From: Cellvibrio mixtus subsp. mixtus J3-8
Lineage (GTDB): Bacteria > Pseudomonadota > Gammaproteobacteria > Pseudomonadales > Cellvibrionaceae
Direction of reading: 5' to 3'
Length of the DNA stretch: 64,000 nucleotides
NCBI RefSeq assembly: GCF_000766945.1
Contig: NZ_KN266207.1
Span: forward strand, 1,204,444 to 1,268,443
In this document: in pieces, positions 38,023 to 45,857 of the stretch
Layout: each line of letters opens with the position of its first letter
How positions within the stretch are numbered: position 1 is the first letter of the stretch
The notes under the pieces: generated by a model
What the model saw: only the letters and a program-made list of their open reading frames with translations
Told to the model about the DNA's origin: nothing
Database searches by the model: none
Position numbers and translations under genes: made by a program

Positions 38023-40017
38023 ATGCTCAATAAAGATGCCCTGCAACAACTATCCCAACTGAAATCGTCAATCATATCCGCTAAAGACATAGCGCAAGGC
38101 TCGGTTCGCACTACTACCAAACGTTTTGGTTTCCTGATTCTTGATGACGGGCGCGAAGCATTTATCGACCCGGAGCAGATGATGCGTGTACTGCCGGATG
38201 ACCGGATTGAGGCGGAAATCACCACCAATAGTAAAGGTCAGTTTGAAGCCAAATTGGTAAAACTGATTACTCCGGGCCTAAAGGAATTTGTTGGTCGTTA
38301 TGTGAACAAAGGCACAACGGATTTTGTTGAGCCCGATGTTGCCAACTTTAATCGCTGGTTATTTATTCCACCGCAGGAACGTAAAGGTTTTGAGGTAGGC
38401 GACCTGATTCACTGCGAGATTGCTCGCCACCCCTTTAACAGTGAAGGAAAAACGCAGGTACATATCGTTAATCGCCTTGGCAAAGGGGAAGACCCGGGTG
38501 TAGAAAGTCGTTACAGCATTGCCAAATTCCATATGCCGTTCGAGTGGCACGCCCCCGCACAAAATCAGGCTAGCAGCATTAATTGGTCACCACTAACATT
38601 TGATAATGGCGAATTGGATTTAACCCACCTGCCCTTTGTGACGATTGATTCTGAAAATACTCGCGATATGGATGATGCGATTTATATCACCCCGAACGAG
38701 CAAGGCTGGGAATTAATTACTGCGATTGCCGACCCGAGCAAACACATCGAGTTTGGTAGCCCGCTTGAACTCGCCGCACGCGAACGCGCCAGCACGCATT
38801 ACATCCTCGGGCAAACCGTTACCATGTTGCCGGTGGATTTATCGCACGATACTTACTCCCTGGTTCCCGAACAAAAACGCCCGACTGTTATTTGCCGGAT
38901 GCAAATCCTGCGCGACGGCACGATCAGCAAATATGAATTTGCTGAAGCGCTAATTCGTTCGCAATGCAAATTAAGTTACCAGGGCGTATTTGATGCATTA
39001 ACCAGTAACATCTCCACTTTATCTGCGCCGGTCCATGTGCACGACATGCTGGTAGAACTGCAAGCCTTTGCGCAAGCACGCGCCGCCTATCGCCAAGCCA
39101 ATGCATTGGTTATGGAAGAACGTGCGGACTATGCGTTTGTACTGAATGACCAGAAAAAAATTGATCATATTGAAAAACGCGAACGCAACACCGCTCATCG
39201 CATGATCGAAGAGGCAATGCTCGTCACCAATATTTGTGCGGGCGAATTATTTTTGCAGCATCCGGGTTACGGTATTTTTTCCAGCCATATTGGTTTCCGC
39301 CCCGAACGTGTCAGTGATGCACAAGCACTGGTGCAGGAAGACCGCCCGGATTTAATCCCCGGCGATTTAACCCAGCTCGATAATTTCAAAGCACTGTTTC
39401 GCGAGCTGCGCACCAATCCAACCAACAATCCTAATAGCGCACCACTGCACTCATTATTGCAACGGATGTTGCAAGCGGGATCACTCACGTTTGATCCAAT
39501 TCCGCATTTTGGCCTCGGCTTTAACGCTTACGCGATGGTGACTTCACCGATTCGCCGTTACAACGATTTGTTTAATCACATCGCCATCAAACGTATCCTG
39601 CGCGGATTACCGCCCGTTGAAATCGCTGATAAAAAACAATTTGCCGACGCATTGCAAAACCAATTAAACACTGGCCGCCAGGCGTGCCGCTTTACTGAAA
39701 CCTGGTTGGGCTGCCAATATGCGGCGCAACATGTTGGCAGCTTGCATCAAGGCAGTGTTGCACTCGTTAACTCATTTGGTTTAGGTATCAAGCTGGATGA
39801 TTGGGGCCTTGATGGTTACGCATTACTCGCACCAAAGGAAGGTGAAGTAAAAGCGCAATTTGATTCGCGCCGCTTGAGTTTAACCATTGAAGGAAAAACC
39901 TGGCGCCTGGACGATAAAGTTTACGTTCTGGTAAAAGAGGTAGATATCGAAAAACGTAAAATTAACCTGGAAGTTGTCAGCGAGGAAACCGCACAGCGTT
40001 TAAGCGCGTGGCTTTAA
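38023..40017 (+). CDS. rnb: Exoribonuclease II
   Basis: Processive 3'-5' RNA exonuclease. The 664-residue protein has two N-terminal cold-shock-like domains, an RNB catalytic domain with the metal-binding DSENTRDMDDAIY motif, a SPIRRYNDL motif later in the domain, and a C-terminal S1 domain. The ATG at 38023 has almost no Shine-Dalgarno. Confidence 0.93.
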   Translation: MLNKDALQQLSQLKSSIISAKDIAQGSVRTTTKRFGFLILDDGREAFIDPEQMMRVLPDDRIEAEITTNSKGQFEAKLVKLITPGLKEFVGRYVNKGTTDFVEPDVANFNRWLFIPPQERKGFEVGDLIHCEIARHPFNSEGKTQVHIVNRLGKGEDPGVESRYSIAKFHMPFEWHAPAQNQASSINWSPLTFDNGELDLTHLPFVTIDSENTRDMDDAIYITPNEQGWELITAIADPSKHIEFGSPLELAARERASTHYILGQTVTMLPVDLSHDTYSLVPEQKRPTVICRMQILRDGTISKYEFAEALIRSQCKLSYQGVFDALTSNISTLSAPVHVHDMLVELQAFAQARAAYRQANALVMEERADYAFVLNDQKKIDHIEKRERNTAHRMIEEAMLVTNICAGELFLQHPGYGIFSSHIGFRPERVSDAQALVQEDRPDLIPGDLTQLDNFKALFRELRTNPTNNPNSAPLHSLLQRMLQAGSLTFDPIPHFGLGFNAYAMVTSPIRRYNDLFNHIAIKRILRGLPPVEIADKKQFADALQNQLNTGRQACRFTETWLGCQYAAQHVGSLHQGSVALVNSFGLGIKLDDWGLDGYALLAPKEGEVKAQFDSRRLSLTIEGKTWRLDDKVYVLVKEVDIEKRKINLEVVSEETAQRLSAWL

Positions 40018-40045
40018 ATTAATATCCGCAAAAGGAAGATGATCT

Positions 40046-40510
40046 ATGGCGAAGCAATATTGGTTATTCAAAGCTGAACCCCATATCTACGGCATAGATC
40101 ATCTCGCCGCCGCGCCCAACAAAACCGGTCGCTGGGATGGCATTCGCAATTATCAAGCACGCAATTTTTTACGCGATCAAGTAAAGCTCGGCGATGAAGT
40201 TTTTATTTATCACAGCAGCTGCAAAAACGTCGGCATCGTCGGCACCGCCAAAGTTGTAAAAACCGCCTATCCAGACCCCACTCAATTTAATCCGGAAAGT
40301 GATTATTACGATCCGAAATCCACACAGGAAAACCCGCGTTGGGTTTCGGTGGATATTCAACTCACCGAAGTTTTTCCACGTTTGATTCCACTTGCAGAAA
40401 TCAAAGCGCAGCCCGCACTGGAGAATATGGTGTTGGTTAAGCAGAGTCGGTTGTCTACGCAGCCGGTAACGGCGGATGAATGGAAATTGATTAACTCGTT
40501 ATTAAAATAA
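40046..40510 (+). CDS. EVE-domain protein
   Basis: A 154-residue single EVE (PUA-like) domain protein. It begins with the family pattern YWLFKAEP, followed by WDGIRNYQARNFLRD, GDEVFIYHSSCKNVGIVG and PRWVSVDIQ. EVE domains bind modified bases in DNA or RNA. Stand-alone proteobacterial members are usually of unknown function. It lies 28 bases after rnb with a GGAAG ribosome-binding site and is probably co-transcribed, consistent with an RNA-related role. Confidence 0.9.
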   Translation: MAKQYWLFKAEPHIYGIDHLAAAPNKTGRWDGIRNYQARNFLRDQVKLGDEVFIYHSSCKNVGIVGTAKVVKTAYPDPTQFNPESDYYDPKSTQENPRWVSVDIQLTEVFPRLIPLAEIKAQPALENMVLVKQSRLSTQPVTADEWKLINSLLK

Positions 40511-40654
40511 TAATGTAGGTTGGTGGTAAGTTTTCGAACCCCAACATAACAATGTTGCCGCACGCAAAAAATTGAATTTGAGTATCGGTAATCACAAGCT
40601 CAGCTATCCCTACCCCCCTTTCCACACAGAAACAATTCTCCATTTTTGTACAAA

Positions 40655-41422
40655 TTATTGAACAGTACAGCCCGCTGGCGATGGATAAAAATAAGCAGGT
40701 ATAGCGCCACCGGCAATCAGATTCTCCAGCCCCTTATTCTGTTCGGCCAATTTTTCGAATCCCTCCATCATTACTGCTGAAATCCCTGGAAGTATCATCA
40801 CTAAATGCAAACAGCCGTTACGCTCGATCAAACCGATGTAGTTCGGATACCAGGAATCACCGCCCTTAACCCAAATCGACAGCGTATCGGCTCCTCGATG
40901 ATCGCGCTTCATGGGTTTACCCCAATCCTTTTCCAACGCAAATGTTGGATTAGCAACGGGCAATACTGGCAAATGACTAACATGCACTTTTAATGTCTCG
41001 GTTAACCAACGCTCGCTCACTGGCGTCACCGAGCGTGTTTCCTGGTTAAACTCTTTCCATTTACTTTCAGTCAGCATCACCGTATTTGAAGCACTGCCAT
41101 TGCAAACCACTTGCCCGTACTGAATAAACTCCTGCCGCCCCAAATTAACGTTGTTGCCAGCAATAGGCACATACATATCAAAATTCAACGTGAATTTTTT
41201 ATCGTAAAGAACCTGAAACCCATCAGGACATAATTGCCCGGCGGTGGTATTCCAGTAAGTTTCGGCTAGCTTGGCGTTTTTGAGATAATACTCAATGCGG
41301 TATTGGCTTTTGCTGATGGGCAGCACCACATACCCTTGCCCGTTTTGCAGCGGGCGTTGGGTTGGGGTGCAGGCGGCGATTAATGTCGCAAAAATAAAAA
41401 TGAAAACCTTAAAATTATTCAC
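40655..41422 (-). CDS. Hypothetical lipoprotein
   Basis: I do not recognise the family. The GTG at 41422 follows GAGAGCAAGG and opens a 255-residue protein. It has a short basic N-terminus, a hydrophobic stretch, and a lipobox LIAAC around residue 18, so it should be a lipoprotein. The mature part is rich in beta-prone segments and contains four spaced cysteines (QLCPDG, VVCNGS, RNGCLH, PAGCTV) that could form disulfides. A longer frame starting at 41473 would spoil the signal peptide. It lies 90 bases beyond the small frame that follows the putative immunity gene, in the same direction, so it may belong to the toxin locus. Confidence 0.7.
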   Translation of the reverse strand: MNNFKVFIFIFATLIAACTPTQRPLQNGQGYVVLPISKSQYRIEYYLKNAKLAETYWNTTAGQLCPDGFQVLYDKKFTLNFDMYVPIAGNNVNLGRQEFIQYGQVVCNGSASNTVMLTESKWKEFNQETRSVTPVSERWLTETLKVHVSHLPVLPVANPTFALEKDWGKPMKRDHRGADTLSIWVKGGDSWYPNYIGLIERNGCLHLVMILPGISAVMMEGFEKLAEQNKGLENLIAGGAIPAYFYPSPAGCTVQ

Positions 41423-41512
41423 AACCTTGCTCTCGCAACTAGCGTTCGCGGAAAAGTCTCGTCGCCACCTCATTATCGTGCTCAGCGCTATTTCAATTTG
41501 GATGTTATCCAG

Positions 41513-41605
41513 CTATCGTTTGGGCCGAGGCATTCCTTTTACTACATCTATACCGTCAACTTCTACCAGTAATTGATAGCTCATTAATGGCTTCAATGTA
41601 TCCAT
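41513..41605 (-). CDS. Possible 30-residue protein coupled to the immunity gene
   Basis: The immunity-gene stop (TGA at 41607-41605) overlaps an ATG at 41605 as TGATG, the classic termination-reinitiation arrangement. The frame encodes 30 residues (MDTLKPLMSYQLLVEVDGID, then ten more ending PRPKR) and stops at 41513. Composition is protein-like, but there is no homology I can name. It may be a degraded remnant of a longer gene or a chance frame. Confidence 0.3.
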   Translation of the reverse strand: MDTLKPLMSYQLLVEVDGIDVVKGMPRPKR

Positions 41606-42069
41606 CAGGAACTCAACGGAACCGATTCATCAACGGTAAGAGCGTTTATTTTCTCTGTAATTTCTCGCGCTGCAAAAAATTCAGAACATATTTCTTTTGC
41701 AATATTTATATCATGGCAAAGAAATCTGGTGTCAAATTCTATATCTTCCACCATCTCCTTTCCATGCACCCTCTCACTATTGGCCTGCCACAAATAACGA
41801 ACCTCCTTTAAGCCATTTCCATCATGCCCTGGAAATATCGTTAAAGCGTACCTCCCAGGCAACGACAATATTGAGATACTCTCCCGCGGTGTATATGCAC
41901 CGGGGTTACCTTTTATTTCATTTTTCACCGCAAGAGTAAGGCTTCCTCCTGCTGTGAAAACTGCATCAATTGCTTGATCAATATCTTTCCATTCATAAAT
42001 AAGATGTGTTTGCATTCGAAGCTTTGAATCTGCAGTACGAAACCTTAATGAAATTAGAGAGTCTTGCAT
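41605..42069 (-). CDS. Putative immunity protein for the deaminase toxin
   Basis: A 154-residue soluble protein without signal peptide, rich in acidic residues. It starts at an ATG at 42069 with AGGT upstream, 27 bases after the toxin stop. A GTG extension at 42093 lacks a ribosome-binding site. I do not recognise a named family with confidence. Position (immediately downstream of a polymorphic-toxin C-terminus, same strand), size, acidity and cytoplasmic location are those of CdiI-type immunity proteins, so I infer it neutralises the deaminase domain. Base composition is more AT-rich than the housekeeping genes, as is common for exchangeable toxin-immunity cassettes. Confidence 0.6.
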   Translation of the reverse strand: MQDSLISLRFRTADSKLRMQTHLIYEWKDIDQAIDAVFTAGGSLTLAVKNEIKGNPGAYTPRESISILSLPGRYALTIFPGHDGNGLKEVRYLWQANSERVHGKEMVEDIEFDTRFLCHDINIAKEICSEFFAAREITEKINALTVDESVPLSS

Positions 42070-42096
42070 TGTAATAGTACCTATTATTTTCACAAA

Positions 42097-42336
42097 TTAA
42101 TGAAATGCACCATCAAGCTCTTGTACTGTATTAGTATCACGACGCCACACCCAAGTTTTATTATCAAAAGTGTCCACTACTTTAAGGGATTTAAGACCTG
42201 CACGATCAGCCATTGTCCAAATAACCGACTGGCAATGTCCACATACATCCCTCACGCCTCGAACAACAATCGCCATATCAGCTCCAGTAGTAACACCTGA
42301 ATCATAAGCACGCTGTAGAACGGCGATTTCCGCATG
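42097..42336 (-). other. Deaminase toxin domain
   Basis: This segment encodes the last 79 residues of the toxin. The HAEIAVLQRAYDSG helix supplies a zinc histidine and the proton-shuttling glutamate. About 30 residues on, DVCGHC supplies two zinc cysteines without the proline found in housekeeping cytidine deaminases. Bacterial toxin deaminases of CdiA, MafB and Rhs proteins often share this variation. A final beta-strand region (LKSLKVVD, TWVWRRD) completes the small alpha/beta fold. Confidence 0.8.
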
Positions 42337-45300
42337 GGCATTTTTCATGTTTTTATTTACGTTATTTGCCGGATTTAAATCAGCAACAAGTGTCGGCTTA
42401 TTTGGATCAGCTTGGCTCACGGGACGAGCAGTTTGATTAGTATCGAAAAACTCCTTACCACCTACGGTTCCCTCAGCAGTTATTTCAATCTTACCCGTTG
42501 CTCCCTCTAACGTTGTACCAACACGTGGATCAATTGCTTGGCGACTTAGCAAGTCATCAGCAAGCAGGGCCTTCGTAGCATTATTTTCAGCTCCTGAAGC
42601 GATGATGGGTGCCGCTGCCTTCGCAGGCAATGCTTTTTGCACTAATGCAGCCATCTCAGGCAAGGTTCTTAATATGCCATATATATCGAACGCATTTTTT
42701 CCAAACACCACACCTGCCGTAAAATTATTTCCCTCGGACATTTCCCCCAAAGCGCCATCAAGTTGAGCTTGATAATATGCCTGAACGACACTTAGCGCCT
42801 CAGGTAAATTTTGGGCAGCCCAAGATACGCCGGAGAATAATTGAACCATTTTTTCAAATGACTCTTTTGATCCACTTGTTCCGCCCGACTGCAGATATGC
42901 CTGTGCTTGTTGGACATCATAAATAAGAATTGCGGAATCTTTAATAATAAAGGCTATTGATAAACAAGAGCCTGTAACACTACCGGCGAAACGAAGCGTT
43001 CCTTTTCCCAACGAATCAATTGCCTCATTAAATACTGTTGCTGCACCAATCAACGATAAGGCGTTATTTTGAGCAGTAGTCTCTCCCATTGATGCAGCAA
43101 TATTAATTTGCGATTCATTTGCACCCACAGCAAAAGCAGAAAATGCGGCACCCAATTTTGCCAAATCAACACCTTTTCTCTGTAGCTGATCAAGCTGGTT
43201 CATTAAATAAGGTACATTGCTCCGACTAGAAAAAATTTCCAAAATTTTCTCGTTGGTATAACCAGCTGCACGCAATTTCGCTACAGTTTCGCCATTTTCA
43301 GCAATAAAACTATCAATAGCCTCTTTTGCTGCTAGCACCTCATTCGAGTTTCGGTATTTTGAACCGATATACTCACCAATAACCGCTCCACCAGCTCCAG
43401 CAAGACAGCTTGAATTAGCCTGTGATGAAGAATTACTGGTTTGAGCTGTTGCCGCACCAATAATGCATCCCGATGCGGCATGAGAGATATACTTTAATGC
43501 TGTATCCAATGCCGTAGAATCAATACCGTGATCAAATGCTTTACCAATAGTTTTTGCCATGTGTTCGCCAATGGTATTAATTGAATTGGCGATCAAAGAT
43601 TGCTTGAAGGTATTTTTGAAGGCGTCAAAGTTCCCACCATTAATAGCTACAGATATTCCAGCACTCACTGTTGCGTCAACAACAACGTGCCCTGCCTGTC
43701 GAGCCAATGACACACCTAAAGAATCTCCCTTGACTGCATCAAATATTTTGAAATCCGTATGCTGCATAGCACCAGCAGTCACCATAGAAATAGCTAATGA
43801 TCTCAAACTTTCATCGCTATCCATCGCATTAAGCGTTTCTCGTAAATTATTTCCAGCTGCCAAGCTTTGGACAGCTTGTGTAGTAAGTGCCACAGCTCCA
43901 GCAGATACAGCGGCTCCAAGCGTCCCACCTATTGAGCTTGAAATAGCCGCTGCTACCCCACCACCAGATGATCCGACCAAACTTGCTCCGACTGGCCCCA
44001 TAGCAACAGCAACACAAATTGCAATAATTGCCATTGCCGCAGGACTAAGATTTCTCTTTGTTTTCCTAATTTCTTTATGTACTTCCTCCATAACCTCCCA
44101 ATTAAGACCTGGGCCAGCGTCAGCAAGCGCCTGATCATAAAGATCAGCCATCCATTTCATTTCTGGTACTTTACGAAATTCCTCAATCTGTTCTTTGAGT
44201 GTTGCACCTTCCTTTCCAGTGTATTCCACATTAATTCCATAGGTGGCTTGTACTTTTAAGCCACCTAAAATTGCATTCTGAATGTTGTTTTCATGAATTA
44301 CATCTTCTGTGCGAGTCTTAATTGTCCAAGTACTTTTCTTCACAGTTTGCAGATGAAACTCTTCCAATTCTTTAGTCATTAATAGATGAACCTTGCCATC
44401 TCTTGCATTGACCTGAGTTCCATCAGCACTAGTAATTTCAGTAGCTTTGAGTACAACATCACCATGTGCTGAATCCAACAGTACGCCTTTGCCTGCTTTT
44501 AAAATAGCGCGTACAGCTTCAGTTCTAAATTCAGATGAAGTCCCTGTAGTTTTGCCTTTGCGATCAACTTTTTGAATTTGAGTTTGCTCAAGCTCATCAA
44601 TAATATGAATTCCATTTTGGGCCAGCAATTCAATTCCGCCCTTGGTGCTAATCAATTCCGACGCAGTAATATTAATTACACCACTCGCAATCAAACTCAG
44701 CGTGTCATCCGCCGCTAAACGGGACATCAATAAATCAGTGGTGTTTTTATTAACTTTCCAATGGCCTTCCTGCGATTGACTACTACCACCTGTTACAACA
44801 GGAAGAATATTTATATCGCCAGCAGCATTCAGCGTTAAGGTTCCGCCAGCACCTGCCGTGGAACCGGCGAAGGTAATATTGTTAGCGGCTTTAATTAATA
44901 AATTACCATCCTGCGCATTAATTCCGGCCACCGCGCCCAAGCGCGTGCCTTCACCATTTTTATCTTTGTAGGGAACAACTAATGTCTTGTTATAAAAATC
45001 GTTGGAATAAATTGTCAGATTTTGTGCAGCAGTGATATTTCCACCCATATTGGCCAAAGTGCCATTAGTGGCAAGCGTTAAATTACCTGGCGATTTAATA
45101 TCACCGCCATTATTAATAATGCCGCCAAGGCCAGTAATTGTGGAGTTATAGCCTGCAATCAATGTTGCAAAATCCAATTGAATTCCCGCAAAAACGGCGT
45201 TTGAATCAAACTCGATTAAATGGCCTACAACTTTATTATTCAGTGTGTTTTGGCTGAGGTGTACAACCGGTACCAAATAGGATTTTCCATTGATCTGTTT

Positions 45301-45843
45301 TAATTCAGGCCAGATCATGTCTTGCAGAGGTGCAGCATTACCGAGTGGATTGCCGAGGGTCAGGTTATTTGCGGCTGCGTAAGTTTTTGCGTTTTCATAA
45401 AGACGAGAAGTTTCAATAGCTTCAATTTCTTCTGAACGCAATACACCACTAAAAAAATATCGCCCCATCAATGAACGATATTGCGCGCGAATAATCCGCG
45501 ACTGCACAAAGCTATCACCCACAAACTTCGGTTTTTGTGCGGGCTTTCCTTTAGGATAATTTTGGTAGAAAGAATCCAGTGTGGTTTGGTTGAGTGTGCT
45601 CTTATGAATGAAATAAGCACCTTTATACGCCTCGGGTGAAGTTAAATCATCAATCAGCTCAACCATCGGTGAACTTAATTCGTTAGCGAGACGGCTTTCA
45701 AAATTGTTTCCCCATGCAGTTGTCCCCAAGGCAATGGTGGGAATACAAATTTGTGCAAGCATTATCACTGCGGTAAATGCCGCAGTGATACGTTGCCGGA
45801 TGGTCAAGTAGCTTTTAACTGTTTTGCGCTGGGTATTTTTCAT
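42097..45843 (-). CDS. Exported CdiA-like polymorphic toxin with C-terminal deaminase domain
   Basis: A 1248-residue protein. The start at 45843 is set by AAGGGA 8-9 bases upstream. Residues 1-40 have an extended signal peptide (a SYLTIRQRITAAF lead, then a hydrophobic core) ending near ALG. A CdiA-like segment with DMIWPELKQINGKSYLVPVV near 170-190 runs into haemagglutinin beta-helix repeats (GGNITAAQNLTIYS, AGGTLTLNAAGDINI) to about 530. Residues about 600-850 match the DUF637 pretoxin region, with Ala/Gly-rich hydrophobic stretches and LRSLAISMVTAGAM. A linker follows. The last ~100 residues form a deaminase with HAE (H1170, E1172) and CGHC (C1201, C1204), the zinc and catalytic motifs of the cytidine-deaminase superfamily. 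No VENN motif and no N-terminal TPS domain are present. Nucleic-acid deamination is inferred from the family. The preceding gene ends 14 bases upstream in another frame. Confidence 0.85.
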   Translation of the reverse strand: MKNTQRKTVKSYLTIRQRITAAFTAVIMLAQICIPTIALGTTAWGNNFESRLANELSSPMVELIDDLTSPEAYKGAYFIHKSTLNQTTLDSFYQNYPKGKPAQKPKFVGDSFVQSRIIRAQYRSLMGRYFFSGVLRSEEIEAIETSRLYENAKTYAAANNLTLGNPLGNAAPLQDMIWPELKQINGKSYLVPVVHLSQNTLNNKVVGHLIEFDSNAVFAGIQLDFATLIAGYNSTITGLGGIINNGGDIKSPGNLTLATNGTLANMGGNITAAQNLTIYSNDFYNKTLVVPYKDKNGEGTRLGAVAGINAQDGNLLIKAANNITFAGSTAGAGGTLTLNAAGDINILPVVTGGSSQSQEGHWKVNKNTTDLLMSRLAADDTLSLIASGVINITASELISTKGGIELLAQNGIHIIDELEQTQIQKVDRKGKTTGTSSEFRTEAVRAILKAGKGVLLDSAHGDVVLKATEITSADGTQVNARDGKVHLLMTKELEEFHLQTVKKSTWTIKTRTEDVIHENNIQNAILGGLKVQATYGINVEYTGKEGATLKEQIEEFRKVPEMKWMADLYDQALADAGPGLNWEVMEEVHKEIRKTKRNLSPAAMAIIAICVAVAMGPVGASLVGSSGGGVAAAISSSIGGTLGAAVSAGAVALTTQAVQSLAAGNNLRETLNAMDSDESLRSLAISMVTAGAMQHTDFKIFDAVKGDSLGVSLARQAGHVVVDATVSAGISVAINGGNFDAFKNTFKQSLIANSINTIGEHMAKTIGKAFDHGIDSTALDTALKYISHAASGCIIGAATAQTSNSSSQANSSCLAGAGGAVIGEYIGSKYRNSNEVLAAKEAIDSFIAENGETVAKLRAAGYTNEKILEIFSSRSNVPYLMNQLDQLQRKGVDLAKLGAAFSAFAVGANESQINIAASMGETTAQNNALSLIGAATVFNEAIDSLGKGTLRFAGSVTGSCLSIAFIIKDSAILIYDVQQAQAYLQSGGTSGSKESFEKMVQLFSGVSWAAQNLPEALSVVQAYYQAQLDGALGEMSEGNNFTAGVVFGKNAFDIYGILRTLPEMAALVQKALPAKAAAPIIASGAENNATKALLADDLLSRQAIDPRVGTTLEGATGKIEITAEGTVGGKEFFDTNQTARPVSQADPNKPTLVADLNPANNVNKNMKNAHAEIAVLQRAYDSGVTTGADMAIVVRGVRDVCGHCQSVIWTMADRAGLKSLKVVDTFDNKTWVWRRDTNTVQELDGAFH

Positions 45844-45857
45844 GATTAGCATCCCTT

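Noticed and set aside
43559..44134. 191-residue plus-strand frame antisense to the pretoxin region
   Set aside because: Low-complexity alanine, proline and threonine composition mirrors the Ala/Gly-rich coding strand; no start signal or family resemblance.
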